Shown here in pieces: positions 33,600 to 39,778 of a stretch of 64,000 bases of DNA; positions within the stretch are counted from its first letter, which is position 1; each line of letters begins with the position of its first letter. The notes below the pieces were generated by a model. The model was not told the DNA's origin. It saw only the letters and a program-made list of their open reading frames with translations, and ran no database searches. Origin of the DNA: Dietzia natronolimnaea (GTDB lineage Bacteria > Actinomycetota > Actinomycetes > Mycobacteriales > Mycobacteriaceae); assembly GCF_039525805.1 (NCBI RefSeq), contig NZ_BAAAHZ010000007.1; one strand, written 5' to 3'. The position numbers and the translations under genes are program-made.

Positions 33600-34587
33600 C
33601 CTCGGTTCCTTCCGCATCTGGGCCGGCGTCGTATACGGCATCGTGCACCGCGCCGCCGACTTCCTGTCCCGCCCACGCACCGACCCCGGCTCCGATTCCC
33701 GCCCCGATGAACGTGCCCACAGGCCCGAAGAACGACCCCGCAGCCGCTCCGGCAAGGGCCCCGCCGGCCATGCCGCCGCCAAGAGCCCCGCCCGTCTCGA
33801 GAATCGCCTCCTCGGCAGTGGTCTCCCCCCTGGCATACCCCGTGACGCCCTCGTACGCCGTGAACCCCCCGCCCGCGGGCCCGGCGAGCCGGCCGGCTCG
33901 CCGAAGCAGTCCGGCGGCCCGGCGCCCGGCGTCATCGGGCATCGGATCGGCCTTGTGCCTGCCCCTGGTCTCGGGGTCGTGCTCGTCCGCGAGAGCAGAC
34001 GCCCCTTCTCTGACGGCCCCGCTACCTGCGGTGTTGGCGGTTCCGAGAATCACCGCATCCGGCCCAGGGATGGTCGCCCTGTCCACCTCGGTCGGGATGG
34101 CCCGATGCATCATCCCGGCAATGGCGTCGATCTCCCGGCCGTAGTGCTGATCCAGCGACCCGACGGTGGCCAACGCCTGGCCGAGCGCCTCGACATGCCC
34201 GTCAACGACCTCCTGGGTGATCTCGTCGCGGCCGGGAGCCGGTCCCACGGAGTCCTCGCCCACCACGAGCCCGGCGGCCTCGGCCTCGTCGACCCGGTCA
34301 CGAACCGCCTGCACCGCCGGCCCCACCGCGGCGGCGGCCCGGGAGAGGGCGTCAGCCAGCTCTCCGAGACCGTCCGCGAGCTTGGTGACGTGCACCTTCT
34401 CGCCCTCGGCGGCGTCCAGGACCGCATCGGCTGCCACGCCGCCCCAGCCCACGTCCAGCGCTGAGCGCCCGGCAGCCAGAGCCGTCCGGGCCTCGACAGC
34501 CAGCGCCACCCGCTCTGCGACGGCGGAGCTCGCCGTCGTCACGCCCCCGACATCCCACCGTCTGACCCGGCCGATCGTGTACCCCAC
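33589..34587 (-). CDS. WxG-type secreted-effector-like protein with glycine-zipper tail (module B)
   Basis: 332 residues, full-length paralogue of the protein at 29137. Shared blocks include RRWDVGGVTTAS, the WxG turn at residue 48 (DVGWGGVAADAVLDA), GRDEITQEVVDGHVEAL, SLDQHYGREIDAI, DPETRGRHKADP and ETGGALGGGMAGGALAGAAA. The Gly-rich tail (about 263-312) is longer and continues GPVGTFIGAGIGAGVGAWAG; the last 20 residues are acidic. No signal peptide. GTG start with GAGGAAGGA upstream. A membrane-inserting ESX substrate is the best reading; a toxin role is inference. Confidence 0.8.
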   Translation of the reverse strand: MGYTIGRVRRWDVGGVTTASSAVAERVALAVEARTALAAGRSALDVGWGGVAADAVLDAAEGEKVHVTKLADGLGELADALSRAAAAVGPAVQAVRDRVDEAEAAGLVVGEDSVGPAPGRDEITQEVVDGHVEALGQALATVGSLDQHYGREIDAIAGMMHRAIPTEVDRATIPGPDAVILGTANTAGSGAVREGASALADEHDPETRGRHKADPMPDDAGRRAAGLLRRAGRLAGPAGGGFTAYEGVTGYARGETTAEEAILETGGALGGGMAGGALAGAAAGSFFGPVGTFIGAGIGAGVGAWAGQEVGGAVHDAVYDAGPDAEGTEDGN

Positions 34588-34603
34588 ACCGGTCCTTCCT
34601 CCC

Positions 34604-34628
34604 GCGCCGTCACAGTGTCTGACGGCGC
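34604..34628. promoter_or_regulatory. Inverted repeat before module B
   Basis: GCGCCGTCA (34604-34612) and TGACGGCGC (34620-34628) are exact complements with a 7-base gap. It lies 17 bp upstream of the module B start and may be an operator or an RNA hairpin in its leader. Confidence 0.5.
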
Positions 34629-34661
34629 GCCGGCCTGTCTGGTTCCACGGGGGGCCGAACT

Positions 34662-34725
34662 CTCACCTCACCGTGCGGCCGGCGCGAGGTGAGGGCTCGG
34701 TTACCGGTGTGCGGTCCGGGGTAAC
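34662..34725. promoter_or_regulatory. Two inverted repeats upstream of the FNT channel gene
   Basis: CTCACCTC...GAGGTGAG (34662-34669/34686-34693) and GTTACC...GGTAAC (34700-34705/34720-34725) are both perfect. They lie 75-140 bp before GTG 34799, in the divergent region shared with module B. Candidate operators; no known regulator can be assigned. Confidence 0.45.
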
Positions 34726-34798
34726 GACCGCGTCACATAGCTCGGCCACACTCACTCCGGTACGTCCGCACGCCCGCCGCACAGCTGGAGGCAACGAA

Positions 34799-35677
34799 GT
34801 GTCCTATGTCCAACCCTCGGACTTCACCCGCGCGATGATCGACGCCGGAGCGAGCAAGGTCCGCATGTCCACGCGTGACACGCTCATCCGGAGCTTCATG
34901 GCAGGCGCCATCCTGGGCCTGGCCGCAGCGTTCGCCATCACCGTCACGGTCCAGACCGGCAGCGCGCTCCTCGGGGCGGTGCTCTTCCCCATCGGCTTCA
35001 TCCTCCTGTACCTGCTGGGCTTCGATCTGCTGACCGGGGTGTTCACGCTCGTCCCACTGGCCCTGCTGGACAAGCGCAAGGGGGTCACGGTCCGGGGCAT
35101 GCTCCGGAACTGGGGCCTGGTCTTCCTGGGCAACTTCGCCGGTGCCCTCACCGTGGCGTTCCTCATCGCCTTCATCACCACCTACGGGTTCAATGTCGCC
35201 CCGGACGAGGTGGGCCAGCGTCTCGGCGAGATCGGTGAGTCCCGGACTCTCGGATACGCCGAGCACGGGGCGGCCGGGATGCTGACCCTGTTCTTCCGCG
35301 GTGTGCTGTGCAACTGGATGGTCTCGACGGGCGTAGTGGCGGCGATGATGTCCACCAGCGTGAGCGGCAAGGCGCTGACCATGTGGATGCCCGTGATGCT
35401 GTTCTTCTACATGGGATTCGAGCACTCGGTGGTCAACATGTTCCTGTTCCCGACCGGCCTGATGCTCGGCGGCGAGTTCTCGCTGGCCGACTACCTGGTG
35501 TGGAACGAGATCCCCACCGTCATCGGCAACCTCGTCGGCGGGCTCTGCTTTGTGGGTCTGACCCTGTACGTCACCCACGCCCGCACCAAGGCGCAGCGGC
35601 CGCTGCCGGAGGANNNNNNNNNNNNNNNNNNNNNNNNNNCCGAGCGCGAGGCCGACCGCGAGCCCGCCTCGGTCTGA
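34799..35677 (+). CDS. Formate/nitrite transporter (FNT) family channel
   Basis: About 292 codons including an assembly gap. Six membrane segments follow the FNT plan: SFMAGAILGLAAAFAITVTV, GFDLLTGVFTLVPLALLD, NWGLVFLGNFAGALTVAF, FFRGVLCNWMVSTGVVAAMM, MLFFYMGFEHSVVNMFLFP and IGNLVGGLCFVGLTLYV. GFEHSVVNM contains the central His of the pore. FNT channels carry small anions such as formate, nitrite or hydrosulfide. GTG 34799 has GGAGG at 34787-34791. A cyanase gene follows 32 bp downstream, so cyanate or a product of its hydrolysis may be the cargo (inference). The charged tail contains the N gap at 35614-35639, so the exact C-terminus is uncertain. Confidence 0.88.
   Translation: MSYVQPSDFTRAMIDAGASKVRMSTRDTLIRSFMAGAILGLAAAFAITVTVQTGSALLGAVLFPIGFILLYLLGFDLLTGVFTLVPLALLDKRKGVTVRGMLRNWGLVFLGNFAGALTVAFLIAFITTYGFNVAPDEVGQRLGEIGESRTLGYAEHGAAGMLTLFFRGVLCNWMVSTGVVAAMMSTSVSGKALTMWMPVMLFFYMGFEHSVVNMFLFPTGLMLGGEFSLADYLVWNEIPTVIGNLVGGLCFVGLTLYVTHARTKAQRPLPEXXXXXXXXXXEREADREPASV
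35614..35639. other. Assembly gap (26 N) inside the FNT tail
   Basis: Unresolved bases interrupt the codons between PLPE and EREADREPASV. The tail is Glu/Arg-rich, so a repeat likely caused the gap, and its length may be only an estimate. Confidence 0.95.
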
Positions 35678-35709
35678 GCGACACACGACCCCAGCCGAGA
35701 GGAACCCCG

Positions 35710-36159
35710 ATGACCCCCATCATGTCCAAGCAGGACGCCGCCGCCCACGTGGAGTCCGCCCGCATCCGTCAGGGACGCACCTGGGCCGAACTGGCCGATC
35801 ACCTGGGCGCACCGCTGGTGTGGACCACCGCGGCCCTGCTGGGCCAACACCCGATGTCCGCCGAGCAGGCGCGGTCGGTGTGCGAACTCCTCGGCCTGGA
35901 CGAGGCCGTGGCGGAGAGTCTGGCCCTGCAACCGAGCCGAGGGACTCCACCGGAGGTGATGGCTGACCCGACGATCTACCGCTTCACCGAGGCTCTGTCG
36001 GTCTACGGGCCCGCGCTCAAGGCACTCATCCACGAGGAGTTCGGCGACGGGATCATGAGCGCCATCAACTTCTCGGTGGACTTCGCGAGGCGCCCGGACC
36101 CCGACGGGGACCGGGTGGTGATCACCCTGGACGGGAAGTTCCTCGACTACCGCTGGTGA
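35710..36159 (+). CDS. cynS: Cyanase (cyanate hydratase)
   Basis: 149 residues. It decomposes cyanate with bicarbonate to ammonia and CO2. The N-terminal HTH-like domain (SKQDAAAHVESARIRQGRTW) and the C-terminal catalytic domain are complete. Active-site residues align with the E. coli enzyme at a constant offset of five: Arg91 and Glu94 in IYRFTEALSVYG and Ser117 in FGDGIMSAINFSVDF. The protein ends KFLDYRW. ATG 35710 follows GAGAGGAACC. It is probably transcribed with the FNT channel. It gives cyanate detoxification and a nitrogen source. Confidence 0.96.
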   Translation: MTPIMSKQDAAAHVESARIRQGRTWAELADHLGAPLVWTTAALLGQHPMSAEQARSVCELLGLDEAVAESLALQPSRGTPPEVMADPTIYRFTEALSVYGPALKALIHEEFGDGIMSAINFSVDFARRPDPDGDRVVITLDGKFLDYRW

Positions 36160-36160
36160 C

Positions 36161-36265
36161 GGCGGCCGCCGAGCCGCCGGGCCGCCGCCGAGCCGCCGGG
36201 CCGCCGCCGAGCCGCCGTCACGAGCGCCCGGGCCGCCGCCGGGCCGCCGGGCCGCCGCCGAGCCC
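36161..36265. repeat. GC-rich tandem repeat after cynS
   Basis: Units built on GCCGCCGAGCCGCCGGGCC recur with small changes over about 105 bp between the convergent cynS and oxidoreductase genes. It has no coding role. It may fold as a strong hairpin and serve as a terminator. Confidence 0.75.
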
Positions 36266-36274
36266 GGTGGCCCG

Positions 36275-37366
36275 TTACCTCGCGAACCTGCCGGCGAACG
36301 TCCGCAGCGGCAGATCTGCGCTGGTGACCACCCCGGCGGGCGCGGCGATGACCGACCTGATGGAGTTGAGCGCGGGCAGCCCGGTCACGGTCATGCCGAT
36401 GGACGCGAAGTCCTCGGGATCGGAGAGGTCGACGCCGGGGGCGGGGAAGATCATGTGCTTGTTGTAGATCTGCGGATCGCCCTTGATCATCGTGATGTAG
36501 CACCCCTTGATATCCCACTTGGGCTCGGTGAGCGGGGTCATCTGCCACTCGAGGTGGGTCTCGATCCGCGACACCCCGTCGACCATCCCCAGGTATTTGA
36601 TGTAACTCCCGCCGAGGGACCCTTTAGGTAGCCGGTACCAGCCCAGGTCGATGTCCTCGGTGCAGGCGCCCAGTTCGCAGTCGAACACCACCTCGTCCAG
36701 CTCGAGGTCGAACGCGTCGGCCATCATGTACACCGAGTCCGCGAACACCTCGGTGTACTTACGCAGCATCCCCGGCAGCGCGGGATCGTCGACGGGCCTG
36801 CCGTAGCCGACCTCCGTCCAGGTGTCGGCGGAGTGGTGACAGGACACGTCGACGGACTCGATGGTGGTGACGTTCTCGATGTCGGCCACGTCGGCCGAGG
36901 CGACCAGGCCGAGGATCTGGTTGAGGCCCGGGTTCATGCCGGTTCCGTAGAAGGTGGCCCCACCGGACTTCGCGGCCTCGTCCAGGATCTCCCGCCACGA
37001 CCGACCGGACGGGTGCGGATGGTTGAGATCGCGGTGGTGCCCGGTGATCCAGTCGGCGGTGGTGACGATGTTGATCCCGGCCTCGAGGACCTGCAGGTAG
37101 AGGTCCTCGTCGGGGAAGACGCCGTGGAACGTCACCAAGTCCGGCCGGGCCGCGACGATCTCCTCGACGGTGCCGGTCGCGATCACCCCGACGGGCGCGA
37201 TGCCGGCGAGTTCGCCCACGTCCCGGCCGACTTTCTCGGGCGTGTAGCAGTGGACGCCCACGAGTTCCAGATCCGGGTGGCTGCCGATCCGCCTGATCAT
37301 CTCGCTGCCGACGTTGCCGGTGGCGACCTGGAACACGCGGGCGGGCTCACTGGTGCTGCTGGTCAT
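36275..37366 (-). CDS. NAD(P)-dependent oxidoreductase, DapB/diaminopentanoate-dehydrogenase-like
   Basis: 363 residues. The N-terminal Rossmann domain, VFQVATGNVGSEMIRRIGSH, resembles dihydrodipicolinate reductases, followed by VTTADWITGHH, ATFYGTGMNPGLNQIL and a C-terminal substrate domain ending in APAGVVTSADLPLRTFAGRF. This is the family of '2,4-diaminopentanoate dehydrogenase' and amine-dehydrogenase-like proteins found in actinobacterial steroid and xenobiotic clusters; its true substrate is not known. ATG 37364-37366 is preceded by AAAGGTGAC. It lies eight bases after the Rieske gene in the same direction. Confidence 0.85.
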   Translation of the reverse strand: MTSSTSEPARVFQVATGNVGSEMIRRIGSHPDLELVGVHCYTPEKVGRDVGELAGIAPVGVIATGTVEEIVAARPDLVTFHGVFPDEDLYLQVLEAGINIVTTADWITGHHRDLNHPHPSGRSWREILDEAAKSGGATFYGTGMNPGLNQILGLVASADVADIENVTTIESVDVSCHHSADTWTEVGYGRPVDDPALPGMLRKYTEVFADSVYMMADAFDLELDEVVFDCELGACTEDIDLGWYRLPKGSLGGSYIKYLGMVDGVSRIETHLEWQMTPLTEPKWDIKGCYITMIKGDPQIYNKHMIFPAPGVDLSDPEDFASIGMTVTGLPALNSIRSVIAAPAGVVTSADLPLRTFAGRFAR

Positions 37367-37374
37367 CTGAGGTG

Positions 37375-38376
37375 TCACCTTTCGGGGAGTGGATGATCGG
37401 GATAGAACTGGGTGGCCCATGTCCGCAGGGCGGTGAACCCCTCGTATTCGCCGGGGGCGAGCGCGGCGGGGTCGGAGTATTTCTGGTGCCTCCAGATGGC
37501 GAGGTCGGCCTCGAACTGCTCGATCACGCCGCGGCCGTGCCTGGCCGCGCGCTCGGCGGACTCGTCGTCGCCCAGGTCCGGGCGCCGGCGGATCCAGACG
37601 GAGAACCGGACGTCACAGGTCTCGTCGTCGACGGGGGTGACGCAGGTCGCGGTGCGGTTGTCGACCATCCCGTGGCTCCGGGTGACGGCGACCCCCAGCC
37701 CGCCGTTGATGGCCTCGACCCCGCTGTCGACCTCCTCGATCGACCCCGGTGAGCCCTCGAACGCGATCGTGAAGTCGACGTAGGAGACCGGCTCGTCGAA
37801 GTCCTGCCTGGTGAAGCCCGGGATGATCGGCACCTTGTGGACGAACTCGAAGTGCGCGAAGTCGACCCCGTTCTCCAGGACGTACTGCGGATGGAGGTGG
37901 AGCCGCTCCTCGACGAGCGTGGTCCGCGGGTGGCACGGGTGGTAGTCCTCGGCGTGCGTGCCGTCGTCCCAGCTGGTGAAGACGTCGGGCACGTCGAAGT
38001 ACGGCTCGCGCCCCTCGAGGTCGTGCCAGATGTAGATCGACTCGTTCCGCTCGACCACCGGGTACGTCCTGATCTTGCGGCCGAGGTTCGGGCGGTCCGC
38101 GTAGGGGATGGCGGTGTTGCGCCCGTCCGGGTTCCACTGCCAGCCGTGGAAGGGGCACTGGATGGTCTCGTCGACGACGGTGCCGCCGTGGCCGAGATGG
38201 GCGCCGAGGTGTTTGCAGTACGCGTCCATGACGGTGACCCGGCCGGATCGGCTCCGCCAGGTCACCAGGTCCTCCCCGAACGCGGTGACCCGATGGACGT
38301 GCCCGACCGGGACCTCGGCGGACCACGCCACCTGGAACCACCCGGTCGGCTTCATGGGGAGCGGGGGCTTGGGCAT
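37375..38376 (-). CDS. Rieske non-haem iron oxygenase (KshA-like)
   Basis: 333 residues. The N-terminal Rieske [2Fe-2S] domain has ligands Cys54 and His56 (AYCKHLGAH) and Cys74 and His77 (QCPFHGWQW). The catalytic domain has the iron motif VLENGVDFAHFEFVHK, giving two His, and downstream acidic residues. The single-chain layout resembles the 3-ketosteroid 9-alpha-hydroxylase oxygenase KshA; the substrate may be a steroid or another hydrophobic ring compound. A reductase partner is not encoded nearby. ATG 38374-38376 is preferred to 38418. Divergent TetR gene with an operator-like palindrome between. Confidence 0.9.
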   Translation of the reverse strand: MPKPPLPMKPTGWFQVAWSAEVPVGHVHRVTAFGEDLVTWRSRSGRVTVMDAYCKHLGAHLGHGGTVVDETIQCPFHGWQWNPDGRNTAIPYADRPNLGRKIRTYPVVERNESIYIWHDLEGREPYFDVPDVFTSWDDGTHAEDYHPCHPRTTLVEERLHLHPQYVLENGVDFAHFEFVHKVPIIPGFTRQDFDEPVSYVDFTIAFEGSPGSIEEVDSGVEAINGGLGVAVTRSHGMVDNRTATCVTPVDDETCDVRFSVWIRRRPDLGDDESAERAARHGRGVIEQFEADLAIWRHQKYSDPAALAPGEYEGFTALRTWATQFYPDHPLPER

Positions 38377-38416
38377 CGGCGGACTCCGTTCTCGGCTCGA
38401 ACCAGGAGGAGGTGGC

Positions 38417-38462
38417 AATCGCCATCCACAAAAACAGAATGGCGATTCTGTGAAGGTAGCAT
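38417..38462. promoter_or_regulatory. TetR operator candidate and leaderless tetR promoter
   Basis: CAGAAT-GGCG-ATTCTG (38435-38450) is a perfect palindrome. It overlaps a wider inverted repeat AATCGCCAT (38417-38425) / ATGGCGATT (38439-38447). It covers the -35 region of the tetR promoter, whose -10 TAGCAT (38457-38462) is six nt from GTG 38469. The placement suits control of both the regulator and the divergent Rieske operon. Confidence 0.65.
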
Positions 38463-38468
38463 CGAGCC

Positions 38469-39113
38469 GTGGAGGCCACAGGGATTACGACGACGACGAC
38501 GAGGACCGGCGACCGTGAGGAGAAGCTCCACGGCTACCGCCGACAGATCCTCCGCGCCGCGGAGCGCGAGTTCGGCAAGGCCGGGTTCGCCGCCACGCCG
38601 ATGAACGCGATCGCGGCCACCGCCGGGTTGTCCCTGGCCACCGTGTACAAGTCCTTCTCCGGCAAGGCGGAGATCTGGGACGCCCTGCACCGCACGCGGA
38701 TGGACGCCCTGCTGGAGGCGGTGCGAGAGGCCGACGCCGGGGAGCCGGGGCTCGAGCGCCTGCTCACCGGGTTGCGTCGGGTCTTCCTCTTCCTCGCGGC
38801 GCACCCCGCCTACCTCGAGATGAACCTCCGGGCCGGTGGGGGATGGGCGAGCAGCGTGGAGGGCGCCCACGGGATCCAGCGCACGGTGTGGAGCTCTGGC
38901 CTCGAGGTGATCGCCGCCGGGATGCAGGCCGCGGCGGACCGGGGGGAGCTCGCCGGCCTCGATCCGCGCATCGCCGCGGGAATGGCGATCTCCGCGCTCC
39001 AGGTGTGGTTGTCCGAGTGGGTGGCGTCAGAGCGCGCCGAGGATCCGGAGGTGCTCGTCGACGACATGACGCGGCGGCTGCGCCTGCTGTTGACCAGTTG
39101 TGCTGACGACTAG
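38469..39113 (+). CDS. TetR-family regulator of the Rieske cluster
   Basis: 214 residues. TetR HTH near 25-70: RRQILRAAEREFGKAGFAAT, then MNAIAATAGLSLATVYKSFSGKAEIW. The C-terminal ligand domain is helical, ending LRLLLTSCADD. GTG 38469 is leaderless (TAGCAT six nt upstream). It is divergent from the Rieske oxygenase and has a palindrome in its promoter, so it probably represses itself and the oxygenase operon until a substrate binds. Its end overlaps the convergent SRPBCC gene by 4 bp (CTAG). Confidence 0.9.
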   Translation: MEATGITTTTTRTGDREEKLHGYRRQILRAAEREFGKAGFAATPMNAIAATAGLSLATVYKSFSGKAEIWDALHRTRMDALLEAVREADAGEPGLERLLTGLRRVFLFLAAHPAYLEMNLRAGGGWASSVEGAHGIQRTVWSSGLEVIAAGMQAAADRGELAGLDPRIAAGMAISALQVWLSEWVASERAEDPEVLVDDMTRRLRLLLTSCADD

Positions 39114-39610
39114 CCCGGGTACCTCTCGGCCGCCAGGGCGCTGAGCCGCCGCAGGAAGCGGCGGAACAGCAGGTTCATCACCGGGCGGACCACGGAGATC
39201 GACAGGTTGGTCACCGCGGTGCCGTGCATCGCCAGCGTCCACGTGAGTCGGCAGCCGCCCTCGGTGGGCACGATGTCGTAGGCCTCGGCGAAGGCGTGGA
39301 TCCCCTTGGTGGAGCTGGCGTTGAACCGGAACGCCATCCGGCGCTCGGGCTCCCACGCCAGGAACTCCTCCTCGCCGACCAGGCCGCCGAGCATGTGGAC
39401 GGTGCGGGTGGTGCCCACGCCGTACGGGGGCTCGCTGGTCCAGACCACCTTGGTGATCACGCCCGCCCAGCGGGGCCACGAGTCGGCGTCGACGAAGATC
39501 TCGAACAGCTGCCGCGGCGAGGCCGGGATGGCCACGCTGTTGGTGAAGCGGAACCGGGCGGTGTCGGTGTAGTCGACGTCCACCGGTTCACAGGGGTGCA
39601 TGGTCGGCAT
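39110..39610 (-). CDS. SRPBCC-superfamily (polyketide cyclase/START-like) protein
   Basis: 166 residues. FTNSVAIPASPRQLFEIFVD followed by SWPRWAGVITKVVW opens a helix-grip fold typical of SRPBCC proteins that bind hydrophobic ligands; EEEFLAWEPERRMAFRF and CRLTWTLAMHG are the later strands, then a long C-terminal helix. There is no catalytic signature. ATG 39608-39610 follows GAGAGGAG. It may bind the substrate of the neighbouring Rieske oxygenase (inference). Confidence 0.85.
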   Translation of the reverse strand: MPTMHPCEPVDVDYTDTARFRFTNSVAIPASPRQLFEIFVDADSWPRWAGVITKVVWTSEPPYGVGTTRTVHMLGGLVGEEEFLAWEPERRMAFRFNASSTKGIHAFAEAYDIVPTEGGCRLTWTLAMHGTAVTNLSISVVRPVMNLLFRRFLRRLSALAAERYPG

Positions 39611-39778
39611 CGCCGCTCCTCTCGTCTGGCCCCGGAGGTCCGTGGCCACGAGGGTAGAACACGTTCTCGTCCAGCGGGTCGGTCAGGGGAGCGAGCCCTC
39701 ACAGAAACCGCTCAGGAGCCCCCGACTAGCCTGGGTCCAAACCGGCGCCGCGACAGAACGGCGCGCCGCGAACCGCAG

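Noticed and set aside
34700..34725. GlnR-type nitrogen operator for cynS.
   Set aside because: The half-sites form GTTACC-N14-GGTAAC rather than the GlnR a/b-site spacing, so only a generic inverted repeat is reported.
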